Below are positions 14,999 through 22,582 of a DNA stretch of 64,000 nucleotides, one piece after another (the first letter of the stretch is position 1; each line of letters opens with the position of its first letter). Under the pieces are notes generated by a model. The model was not told where the DNA came from and did not search any database. It was given only the letters and a program-made list of their open reading frames with translations. The translations under genes and the position numbers were made by a program. The DNA lies in assembly GCA_964615335.1 (NCBI GenBank), contig CAZTMT010000010.1:1-64000 (forward strand), in the 5' to 3' direction. Source of the stretch: HR10 sp964615335 (GTDB lineage: Bacteria > Acidobacteriota > Blastocatellia > HR10).

Positions 14999-17926
14999 TC
15001 AGGAACCCGTCGGGAGCAAGGACGGAGTCACCCGGCACAAGTGGACGCGCTCGGCGAAGAGGGTGGGATTCTGGGTGCGGAGCCACTGGTGGCGCTGGTG
15101 GTGACAGCTTGCGATGATCACCTGATGCTCGCGGGCGAGGTCCTCGATCAGAAGGTGCATGAGTCGGGAGAAGCGCTCGTCATCGGAATGGGCGAAGGGT
15201 TCGTCGAGGATCAGGGGCAGCAGGCGATCGCGCGAGAGGTACCGGCTGACGACCACGCGGAGGATGAGGTTCAATTGTTCGCGCACTCCGAAGGAGAGCT
15301 GAGAGCGCATTTGATTGGGTTGCAGAACCTTCCCCTCGCCCTTGAGGGAGACGCGGACGCGGAGGGTGGGATCGAAGCGGAGCGCCTCATAGTCGGTGTT
15401 GAGTTCGGCCAGTAGCTTTTGCGAAAGGTGCGTGAGGGCTTCGCTCCATTCCCCGTGGATCTGGCTCGCGATGTGCTGGAAGGCGTCGCGCGCGCGTTCG
15501 ACGGCCTCTTTGAAGTTTTGGACGCGCGTCAGATGGCGACTGAGCTCTCGCTCTTGCTCCAGCCGCTTCGGCCTCTCCGTTTCGAGGCGATGCAGGGCAG
15601 CGGCGATGCGCACGCGAAGGTCGCTCAGTTCCTTCTGAGCCTCTCTCTCCTGCGCGCTCCAGCGAGTGGCTTCATCGGCATAGGCTTCGGGAGAACATTC
15701 GGGCGAGAGAGAGGCGAGCGCCGGATCTTCGGCTTCCTGCTGACGGAGGCGCTTCTGCAGGTCTCTCCGGCGCTGGTCCAGCTCGGCGAACGAGCGAAGG
15801 CTGCTGAGGGCCTGCTCGGTCGCCTGAAGTTCTCGTCGCACCTCCTGCAGGCGCTCCCATTTCTTCCGAAGCTGGCGGAGGATCTCCTCGAGCTGCTCCG
15901 GCGAGAGTTCGACTTCAGGAAGGTCTGCCACGCGCGCCTCTCGGAGACGCTGAAGGATCTGCTGGCGTCGCTCTCTCTGCTGATCCTGCAGGTCCTGCAG
16001 CTCCGCGCTTCGCCGGGCGATCTCGTTCTCGTACCGCTCTTGGTGCTGTTTCAGTTCGAAGAGGCGATCGAGGTCTTCGATCAGTACGGCGAGCGCCTCC
16101 GGTGTCGGCTCGGTGTCGGGTCGTCCGGCCCGATGCAGGAATTCCCGGAGGCGATCTCGTTTCTCCTGCTGTTCGCGTTCAAGCTCCTGCAGGCGAGCGC
16201 GCTGCCAGAGGTAGGGGCTCAGCTCATATTCCAGCAGATCGAAGCGGTCGCATGCCTCAAGAAGGGCATCCAGGCTCTCATGTCCTGTGCGGTCGAGCAG
16301 AGGGCGAATCTCCTCGTACAGGCCCCTGTGCGCGTCGCGGGCACGCTCCAGTTCCTCGCGAGCGCGCTGACCTGCGGCGCGGGCGCGTTCCCATTCGGAG
16401 GCGCGATGAGTGCGCGCGGTATAGCGGAGGATCAGTCCCAGGCTGAGCCCCAGAAGAGCCAGCAGAGCCAGCAGAATCGCCGCCGGGTCGGATTCCAGAA
16501 AGCGCGCGACGAGAGCCAGGCCCGCTCCCAGCAGAGCGAGCGTGAAGGCGCCGTCGGCCTGTCGGCGTTTGCGTTCGCGCTCGCGCGCGATGTGGTCGCA
16601 GAGGTCCCGATGCTCTTTCGCCTGCTCTTCGGCCAGGCGGCACGCGCGTTCAAGGTCGCGCGCACGCACGTGAGCTTCGCGAATGTACCGGCGCGCTTCC
16701 GGCGTGAGCGTCCCGAGGCGCGCGCGCAACTGCTCGAACTCCTCGCGGCGAATGCCCCGCCGCGCGAGCTCTTCTTCTTCCGCCCGCATGTGCTCGCGCG
16801 TCCGACTTATCGCGAGCCCGAGTTCTTCGTACCGGCTGACCAGCGCGCAGAGAGCATCCCGATCCTCCTGGGTGAAGGTGGCCAGAGACCGAAGCTCAGC
16901 CTGCTGCGCCTGAATGTCTGCAAGCCGACTCCGGTCGCGCTCCCACTCGCGTGCGATGTTCTCCTGATCGCGCGCGAGCTGTTTCCATTCCTCCAGATGG
17001 CGCTCCATGTCGTCGAGCCAGTCGGCGGATACCGTCTCATAGAGCGAGAGGCTCTCGCGCTCATCATCTAGAGCGCGCTTTCGCTGCTCAAGCTCCTCTT
17101 GGCGTTTCTGCTCGCGCTCGATCTCACCCAGCTCGGCGCGTTCGCGCAAGTATTGAGCCACGCGGTAGCGTCTTCGGGCCTGTTCGATCCTTTGTTCCAA
17201 TTCCCGGATGCGCAGGAGATCGGGTTCGAGCCGATGACGTTCCTCGTCCAGGCGCTTCAGCTCGTCTCTGATTCTGGTCAGCTCCTGCTCGGTGCGCCGA
17301 ATTTCGGTTTCGATCTGCAAGGGTCCCTTGCCCATGCGCGCGCCGGGGAATTCCCTGAGGGCGTGCTCTAACGCCTGGATGGCTCGGGCCGCCGTGTGGC
17401 GCCCCGCTTCGGTATCGGCGATCTGTTGAAGCCGCTCGGCGAGCTGGCGCAAATCTGAGAACTCCTGAAGCGCGCCCTGCCGCACAAGACATGTGTTCAC
17501 GAACTGCTCGCGCGAGAGGTTCAAGAGAGCTCCGCCGACGTCCGTTTCCCCTCGCCTCCGAACGAATTCTCCCGTGATGTCTTTGCCCCCTTCGGAGAGA
17601 TTGAAAACCTGCACCTGACCGCGCTCGAAATCGCGCCAGATGCGCAAAAGCGCCCATTCCTTCTGCGGAGTGGGGACGCGCACCTCCAGGGTCACCCGAT
17701 AGGGGCCGCCGTCGTCGGGTCGAAAAGCCTCTTTCTCCGAGAGGGCATCATCGGTCGTTCGCTCGCGTGGGGGAAAGCCATAGAGGGCGGCTACGATGGC
17801 CGCCAGGATAGTGCTTTTGCCGAATTCGTTCTCCTCGATGAGGAGATTCGCCTTCTCCGGATCGAACGCGATGAAGCAGTTTCTCCATTTCCCGAATCCG
17901 ATGAGGTGAAGGCGCTCGATCTTCAT
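14999..17926 (-). CDS. YhaN-like AAA ATPase (SbcC/Rad50-related)
   Basis: A 975-residue SMC-like ATPase, partner of the nuclease encoded upstream. The N-terminal P-loop is EENEFGKSTI with Lys37; the usual first Gly of GxxxxGKS is Glu31. A very long, Arg- and Glu-rich coiled coil follows. It is interrupted near the middle by two adjacent hydrophobic segments (ALLGAGLALVARFLE and AAILLALLALLGLSLGLIL), as in Bacillus YhaN, so the protein may be membrane-attached. The C-terminal lobe has LSFGVREQLNLILRVVVSRY (signature-like) and LPLILDEPFAHSDDERF (Walker B). GGGGAGG precedes the ATG. Expected role is in processing DNA ends with the Mre11/SbcD-like protein. Confidence 0.82.
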   Translation of the reverse strand: MKIERLHLIGFGKWRNCFIAFDPEKANLLIEENEFGKSTILAAIVAALYGFPPRERTTDDALSEKEAFRPDDGGPYRVTLEVRVPTPQKEWALLRIWRDFERGQVQVFNLSEGGKDITGEFVRRRGETDVGGALLNLSREQFVNTCLVRQGALQEFSDLRQLAERLQQIADTEAGRHTAARAIQALEHALREFPGARMGKGPLQIETEIRRTEQELTRIRDELKRLDEERHRLEPDLLRIRELEQRIEQARRRYRVAQYLRERAELGEIEREQKRQEELEQRKRALDDERESLSLYETVSADWLDDMERHLEEWKQLARDQENIAREWERDRSRLADIQAQQAELRSLATFTQEDRDALCALVSRYEELGLAISRTREHMRAEEEELARRGIRREEFEQLRARLGTLTPEARRYIREAHVRARDLERACRLAEEQAKEHRDLCDHIARERERKRRQADGAFTLALLGAGLALVARFLESDPAAILLALLALLGLSLGLILRYTARTHRASEWERARAAGQRAREELERARDAHRGLYEEIRPLLDRTGHESLDALLEACDRFDLLEYELSPYLWQRARLQELEREQQEKRDRLREFLHRAGRPDTEPTPEALAVLIEDLDRLFELKQHQERYENEIARRSAELQDLQDQQRERRQQILQRLREARVADLPEVELSPEQLEEILRQLRKKWERLQEVRRELQATEQALSSLRSFAELDQRRRDLQKRLRQQEAEDPALASLSPECSPEAYADEATRWSAQEREAQKELSDLRVRIAAALHRLETERPKRLEQERELSRHLTRVQNFKEAVERARDAFQHIASQIHGEWSEALTHLSQKLLAELNTDYEALRFDPTLRVRVSLKGEGKVLQPNQMRSQLSFGVREQLNLILRVVVSRYLSRDRLLPLILDEPFAHSDDERFSRLMHLLIEDLAREHQVIIASCHHQRHQWLRTQNPTLFAERVHLCRVTPSLLPTGS

Positions 17927-17992
17927 CTGAGCCTCCCCTGGAGACTTCGGGCGCGCTCCTCCGCGGGCGTGCCCTTCCGAAGCGAGCGCGCG

Positions 17993-19201
17993 TCAGTCTG
18001 CATCGGCTGGCTCCACTTTCCCCTGGAAGAGGGCGTCCAGGCCATAGTACAACGCTCGTTCCAGAAGGGCGCGTTCGGCGGCGTCGCGAGCTTCGGCGAT
18101 GCGTCGGCGCATCTCCTGGATGAAGCGGCCTTCCGTCGTGCGCGGATCTACGGCGTCCAGCTCGTAGGCGGGATGCGTGAGGTCGGCGATCTCCAGATGA
18201 AAGTACTGCCCTTGAAATCGCTCGGCGACATCCCGAATGCGAAGGCCGGGAGGACGCGTCCCTTGGACGCGAAGAAAGACGATGTCCTGGGGGCGAGCGC
18301 CGCTTTCGCCGAGCTTCCGTCCGATGCGCTCGCGCAGCGCTTCGGCGCTCGCCAGGCCGCTAATGGAGACCTCCACATCGTGAATCAGGCGTTCGTCCAC
18401 AGAGACTTTCTCCAGCGTGACGCGTCCCTGTGGCCCGATCTCCCCCAAAAGAGCATAATGCGGTCCGGCTTCGGAGAGATAGCGGCCGGCAAGGCAGCCG
18501 GCATAGGCGGCGCGCACACGTCCGTCATCGTCCACGATCTCGGCGTAATGATGGTAATGCCCCAGAGCCGCATACGAAAACCCTTGCACCAGTAGCTCCT
18601 CCCGAGAGAAGGGAGCCGTGAACAGTTTGTCTTCCGCGAGGCGATCACGGCCGCCGTATTCGATCCACGAGCCGTGAAACAGAAGAATGCTCACCGCGGC
18701 TTCCGGACGGGGAATGCGGTCCCTGAGCAGCCGTTCTTCCAGGGGAACGTTCTGCAGAAAAGCGCGTCCGGTGATCGTGACATCCTGACGCGTGGGGTGG
18801 CGCACGGTCGTGAACTCCGGAGATCGAAAGATGATGACATTCTTCAGCCAGGTGCGCCCGCAGCGCATACGCACGATCTCGTCATTGTAGAAGGAGGTGG
18901 GAGAGCAGAAGTCGTGGTTGCCCGGCGCGATGAAGACAGGAATGGGAGCGAGCGCCTCGAAAGCGTCTATGAGGCGCGCGACGGTCTCGGCCGAGATCGT
19001 CTCATCGTCCCAGAGGTCGCCGGGAATGAGGAGAGCTTCGACGTCATGTTCCCGAGCCATGCGGCACGCCTTGAGAGCGAGTTCGGTGATCTCGCGGATG
19101 CGTTGGGCGCGCTTCTCCGGAGGCATCGCCAGTCGCGAGGCGGTCAGACGGGAATCCAGATGAACGTCGGAGAACTGAAGAAATCGAAACGGTACGGGCA
19201 T
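17993..19201 (-). CDS. YhaO-like DNA repair exonuclease (SbcD/Mre11 family)
   Basis: A 402-residue calcineurin-like metallophosphoesterase. All five phosphoesterase motifs are visible: FSDVHLD (Asp12, His14), GDLWDDE, PGNHD, FHGSW and GHYHH. The order and length fit Mre11/SbcD-type nucleases and YhaO in particular. The C-terminal third is the capping and ATPase-binding region, ending in a predicted helix. AGGAGG precedes ATG 19201. The YhaN-like ATPase gene begins 66 bases after its stop, so the two should be co-expressed and form one nuclease complex. Substrate strand and polarity cannot be read from sequence. Confidence 0.88.
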   Translation of the reverse strand: MPVPFRFLQFSDVHLDSRLTASRLAMPPEKRAQRIREITELALKACRMAREHDVEALLIPGDLWDDETISAETVARLIDAFEALAPIPVFIAPGNHDFCSPTSFYNDEIVRMRCGRTWLKNVIIFRSPEFTTVRHPTRQDVTITGRAFLQNVPLEERLLRDRIPRPEAAVSILLFHGSWIEYGGRDRLAEDKLFTAPFSREELLVQGFSYAALGHYHHYAEIVDDDGRVRAAYAGCLAGRYLSEAGPHYALLGEIGPQGRVTLEKVSVDERLIHDVEVSISGLASAEALRERIGRKLGESGARPQDIVFLRVQGTRPPGLRIRDVAERFQGQYFHLEIADLTHPAYELDAVDPRTTEGRFIQEMRRRIAEARDAAERALLERALYYGLDALFQGKVEPADAD

Positions 19202-19215
19202 CGCGCTTTTCCTCC

Positions 19216-19416
19216 TCAGAGTCCGTGAGGTCCTCGTGAGAGATCAGGCCGAGCGCTGGCGGCATCGGGGCGTGAACGTCCCGACGCGCCCTGCTCCTGC
19301 GGGCGAAGACTTTCTGGCGATGGGGCGCGCGCCTCCCTCAGGCGCCACCTTCCTCGCGAGACGTTCAGCGCGTTCGTCGGCTCCGCAGGTGGACCGGCGG
19401 CTTCACGACGTGACAT
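19216..19416 (-). CDS. Possible small Arg/Pro-rich protein upstream of the YhaO-like gene
   Basis: A 66-codon reading frame with ATG at 19416, preceded by GGGAGG at a good distance and by a TATAAT box at 19440-19445. It ends 14 bases before the YhaO-like start. The composition (rich in Arg, Pro, Ala and Ser, no hydrophobic core) looks like translated non-coding GC-rich DNA. It may instead be a leader or just 5' untranslated sequence. No family is recognised. Confidence 0.25.
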   Translation of the reverse strand: MSRREAAGPPAEPTNALNVSRGRWRLREARAPSPESLRPQEQGASGRSRPDAASARPDLSRGPHGL

Positions 19417-19439
19417 ACAGTCCCTCCCTCTGGGCTGAG

Positions 19440-19445
19440 ATTATA
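19440..19445 (-). promoter_or_regulatory. -10 box upstream of the YhaO/YhaN-like operon
   Basis: Reads TATAAT on the minus strand. TTGAGG lies 19 bp upstream (19465-19470), a longer spacer than optimal. It would give the nuclease operon a leader of about 230 bases. Confidence 0.4.
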
Positions 19446-19466
19446 TCACTCGGGCGCGCGAGCGCC

Positions 19467-19670
19467 TCAAGGAGTTCGGCGCGCGATCTTGCGTTCGCGT
19501 GAAGTCCCCCCCGCGGTTTCGTATTCGCAGAAGCCCAGGGCCATCCAGAAGGGCGCGCGATCGCACGGCAGCGAGTATCTCAAGGAGAGGCTGTGGGATC
19601 GATCCTTCTCTCTGCACAAGTTCAGGATGGCTCTGCTTCTGCTGGAGAAGCCCTCGCTACGCCTGATCGC
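19467..19670 (-). pseudogene. Possible remnant of a GNAT acetyltransferase
   Basis: One minus-strand frame is open for about 67 codons between stops at 19671 and 19467. It ends with LPCDRAPFWMALGFCEYE, which resembles the closing strand of GNAT acetyltransferases (an aromatic residue, then ALGF). No start codon with a ribosome binding site is present, and upstream sequence in the other frames carries only fragments of similar flavour, suggesting frameshifts. The identification rests on one short motif. Confidence 0.28.
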
Positions 19671-19930
19671 TCACATCGCCTTCGCGCGGAGCCAACTCGA
19701 GCAAGCCCAGGAAAGAAGGGCAAGATCCACACGTCGCGATCTATAGAGCAAAGGGTAACGGTTAGGGAGTCTCTGTGGCAGGCTGGGCAACTTCCTTAAG
19801 CGATGGCCGCTGAACCATCGTGAGCAGTGGCTTCACAATATGACAGCGGCGGAGATGCAGTGGGTATTGCGGGCACGGTGAAAGGCCAAGTGGCATCGTG
19901 TGGCTTTTCGCTCTCCTCATTCACGATTCT
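19671..19930. other. Intergenic stretch without recognised gene
   Basis: About 260 bases with no convincing reading frame, tRNA or known RNA motif on either strand. A modest inverted pairing (GAAAGGCCAAGTGGCATCG against CGTGTGGCTTTTC, near 19878-19911) is the only structure noticed. Confidence 0.4.
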
Positions 19931-19957
19931 CAGCCAGGGAGGGGGGCTCCCTGGCTG
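19931..19957 (-). terminator. Hairpin after the redoxin-like gene
   Basis: A perfect 10-bp stem pairs 19931-19940 (cagccaggga) with 19948-19957 and has a 7-base loop. It starts 10 bases past the stop at 19968. No T tract follows on the minus strand, so it may be a Rho-assisted terminator or an RNA-stabilising hairpin. Confidence 0.5.
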
Positions 19958-19967
19958 GAGGGCGCGG

Positions 19968-20522
19968 TCACTGGTTTCGGGCGACGATCACACGGGCCGC
20001 CTGAGCGATGGGCTCGAAGGTCGCCGGAGTGACGTTGGTCGCCACGTGCACGGCCTTCTTCCGCGTGTAGACGATCACGGTATTGGCCGCTGTGCGATCC
20101 ACCCGATACTTCTGGAGAGCCGAATCCTCAGCTCCCTTGGGCAAATAGGTCAGCGGGATCGTGATGTTGCGCTGAGCGGCTAACTGCTCCAGCCGATCCT
20201 TGATCTCCGGACCGGCGATATAGACCACAAAACCGCGCAATCCCTGTTCCTTATGGGCCTTGACGAGCCGGTCAATTTCCTCGACCAACCTGGCCGAGGC
20301 CTCGCTGTCGTCCTTGATGAACGCCATGACGACAGGAGCGAGGGCGTAATTTCAGACGTAGCAGAGTTGCTTGCCCTTATTGGGGCCGGTCACATCCACG
20401 ACATCGAAGGCAGGCGTGGAGTCGCCGACCTGAAAGCTCGCTCGATCCTGTGCGCGATCAAGCGAAGGCATCAGGCCAAGCGCCATCACGCTCGCCGCGA
20501 TGATCCATGCTCTTTTGAGCAT
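19968..20522 (-). CDS. Candidate selenoprotein: secreted redoxin-like protein with C-x-x-U motif
   Basis: Read through one in-frame TGA (20352-20354), this frame encodes 184 residues. ATG 20522 has a strong AAGGAGGA site. Residues 1-23 form a signal peptide. The domain begins FQVGDSTPAFDVVDV and continues GKQLCYV-TGA-NYALAPVVMAF. The TGA is residue 57, exactly where the second Cys of a CxxC pair is expected; as I recall, related redoxin-like proteins of planctomycetes read CYxCxYxxxPVVMxF here. The frame is undisturbed for 127 codons after the TGA, ending with thioredoxin-like strands (TVIVYTRKKAVHV). A bulged stem-loop follows the TGA. Alternatives are a nonsense pseudogene or a sequencing error for TGC/TGT. 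Confidence 0.72.
20300..20354 (-). promoter_or_regulatory. UGA codon and SECIS-like stem-loop
   Basis: On the minus strand the TGA at 20354-20352 is followed after 8 bases by a bulged hairpin: CCTCG (20343-20339) with CGAGG (20304-20300), a 3-base bulge CTC, CTGTCGTC (20335-20328) with GACGACAG (20312-20305), then ATG with CAT, closing a 5-base loop GCGTT (20324-20320). CAAG is bulged on the 3' side. That gives 16 pairs and 27 bases between the TGA and the loop, and the loop's first base is G. These agree with published bacterial SECIS criteria as I recall them (G among the first two loop bases, spacing 16-37). Confidence 0.65.
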
Positions 20523-20649
20523 ATGCCTTCCTCCTTGCCTGTTGCGTTGGCCGCGCGAAGGCGGCCTTCTCACCTTCGTCTCTCTCAGTACGCTCTCTCG
20601 GATGGGCCGGTTGCATTTCCTGAACCATCGGCCCGCCATTGGGTCATGC

Positions 20650-20655
20650 TATAAT
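20650..20655 (+). promoter_or_regulatory. -10 box of the GT39 gene
   Basis: A perfect TATAAT ends 8 bases before the GTG at 20664. No clear -35 is seen (ATCGGC at 17 bp). It implies a transcript starting at or next to the GTG. Confidence 0.4.
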
Positions 20656-20663
20656 CCTCACCG

Positions 20664-22388
20664 GTGTCCGGTCAAGGAGGGGACGATCGCGCCGAGGGAA
20701 AACGTGTCCGGGAGATGTGGGGACGTTCGCGCTGCGGGCGAGAGGGGCTCGTTCTCCTTCTGGTCCTTCTCCCCTATGGGATTCATGTGGGCACGCCCGC
20801 TCTGTGGGATGCCAACGAGGCCTTTTATGTCCAGGGGCCGCGCGAGATGCAGCAAGCCGGGGATTTCCTCACGCCTCGGTTCAACTTCGCCCAGAAGCTG
20901 AACAAGCCCATTCTCCCCTACTGGCTTGTCCTTCTTTCGTTTCGCCTCTTTGGCGTGAGCGCATGGGCAGAGCGCCTGGTGATCGTCCTCTGCGTGGTGG
21001 GGACGGTCCTTCTGACCTATCGGTTGGGGCGTATGTTCTTCGATCGGCGGGTCGCTCTGTGGGGGGCGCTCATTCTGGCGACCAGTCCCAAGGTCATCAT
21101 GGTAGCGCGGCGTTCGCTCATTGATGCGCTTCTGATGCTGCTGGTCGTAGCGGCTCTCTGGTGTGTCCTCGCGGGATGGCGCCATCCTGCAAAGGAGCGC
21201 ACGTTCCTGATACTTGGGGCGGCGGCGATGGGGGCAGGCGTGCTCGCCAAAGGCTTGCTGGGCCTCGTCCTGCCCGCCGGGACGCTTGCGCTCTTTCTCC
21301 TGCTGCAGCAGCGGTTGGATCGAGTCAGATGGCGCGATCTGGGGCTGGCCGCCCTGGTCTTTTGTGGAGTTGCGGCTCCCTGGTTCGCCGTGATGGCGTG
21401 GCGGTATGGCGGAGAGTATCTCTCCTCCTTCTTCATCGGAGAGCATGTCAGCCGGTATCTGCACGGGACGCATGGAGCGCGACGTCCTTTCTGGTATTAC
21501 GTGCCGACGCTTCTGGGGGAGTTCGCCCCGTGGTCGTTTTTTCTCCCCCTCGCTCTCTTTGTCGCGTACCGGCGTTTTCGATCAGCGGCGAGTCGGAAGC
21601 GAGAGGGGGAGCTTTCGAGCTCCGAGGGGCTTCTTCTGCTGAGTGTGTGGTTTGCGTTCGGGCTGGTGTTTTTCAGTCTCTCGGAGGCCAAGCAGAGCGA
21701 ATATGTGCTGCCTCTTTATCCGGCCGCTGCGCTTATGGTCGCCTATCTGTTCTCGGTGCTCGAATCGGAGAGAGAGCGCGCGGGCCTTTGGCGGGCTCTT
21801 CGAATCGTGCTGGTGGTTCTTTCGATCGCGCTCTTGGCAGCAGCGGGGCTTCTCCTGCATGCGGCGCGCGCGCTGTTCCCGGCTCGGGCGCTGGCTCCTC
21901 TGCCGGCGTGTGTGCTGGGAGCAGCCGTGCTCGGACTCATCTGGGGGGGATGGAGCCGGCGCCCGCGGCGCGTTCTCGGCGTACTGGTAGTGGCAGTTGC
22001 GCTTGTGCACACCTCTTTCGCAGCGCTGCTTCCGGAGATCGAGCGCTATCGTCCCGTGAAGCCGCTTGCCGAGCGCATTCGGCGGGAGGCCGGGCCGGAA
22101 GACCTGGTGGGGTATTATCGGTATACCGCTCCCAGCCTGTGCTATTACACGGGGCGAAAGATCCTGGAAGTCTTCTCCGCAGAAGAGCTGCGCGCTCTGC
22201 ACGGCTCGGGGAGACGCCTCTTTTTCCTCATGTCCGAGCGGGATGCGCGCGCGTTGAAGGCCCAGTATGGGCTCGCGTTTCGGTCGCTGGAGTGCCGACC
22301 CTCGCTCTTCCCGCTGAAGATGAAGGACTTCGTGCGCCTGCGCGGCGCGGATGATCTGGAGCGCGTGTGCCTGGTGACTTCTCCTTGA
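20664..22388 (+). CDS. GT39/ArnT-like membrane glycosyltransferase
   Basis: A 574-residue polytopic membrane enzyme of the PMT_2/ArnT type, which transfers a sugar from a polyprenyl-phosphate donor at the periplasmic face. After about 28 hydrophilic residues there are roughly 11-12 hydrophobic segments. The first periplasmic loop carries LWDANEAFYVQGPREMQQAGDFLTP, whose Asp-Glu pair matches the conserved catalytic acidic motif, followed by FNFAQKLNKPILPYWL. Later FFSLSEAKQSEYVLPLYPA is also family-typical. Start is uncertain: GTG 20664 next to a TATAAT box (leaderless), or ATG 20715, which has GGAG directly abutting it. The acceptor (lipid A, protein or glycan) is unknown. Confidence 0.85.
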   Translation: MSGQGGDDRAEGKRVREMWGRSRCGREGLVLLLVLLPYGIHVGTPALWDANEAFYVQGPREMQQAGDFLTPRFNFAQKLNKPILPYWLVLLSFRLFGVSAWAERLVIVLCVVGTVLLTYRLGRMFFDRRVALWGALILATSPKVIMVARRSLIDALLMLLVVAALWCVLAGWRHPAKERTFLILGAAAMGAGVLAKGLLGLVLPAGTLALFLLLQQRLDRVRWRDLGLAALVFCGVAAPWFAVMAWRYGGEYLSSFFIGEHVSRYLHGTHGARRPFWYYVPTLLGEFAPWSFFLPLALFVAYRRFRSAASRKREGELSSSEGLLLLSVWFAFGLVFFSLSEAKQSEYVLPLYPAAALMVAYLFSVLESERERAGLWRALRIVLVVLSIALLAAAGLLLHAARALFPARALAPLPACVLGAAVLGLIWGGWSRRPRRVLGVLVVAVALVHTSFAALLPEIERYRPVKPLAERIRREAGPEDLVGYYRYTAPSLCYYTGRKILEVFSAEELRALHGSGRRLFFLMSERDARALKAQYGLAFRSLECRPSLFPLKMKDFVRLRGADDLERVCLVTSP

Positions 22389-22460
22389 GATCTTCTTTGC
22401 TGTTTGTGCGTGGATTCCTCCTTCTGTGCGAGAAGCCGCATCAGGGGGAGACGAGGGGAT

Positions 22461-22490
22461 TTGCCAAAGGCCTTTGATGGGGTGTACATT
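22461..22490 (+). promoter_or_regulatory. Promoter of lon
   Basis: TTGCCA at 22461-22466, an 18-bp spacer and TACATT at 22485-22490. The leader to the lon ATG is about 85 bases. No CIRCE-type inverted repeat was found. Confidence 0.45.
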
Positions 22491-22582
22491 ACATTGTGAG
22501 TCGCCCACAGGGAGTGGTCGGTGGTGAGGAAGGGGCAGACTCTCCAGACCTCGATGGGAGGGACTTGATCGGAGGGAAGACA

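Noticed and set aside
19968..20639. Treating the two thioredoxin-like halves as separate genes or a plain nonsense pseudogene
   Set aside because: The downstream half has no ribosome binding site and starts inside a domain; the frame is unbroken apart from the TGA, which lies at a redox position with a hairpin after it. A selenoprotein explains this better, though a pseudogene is not excluded.
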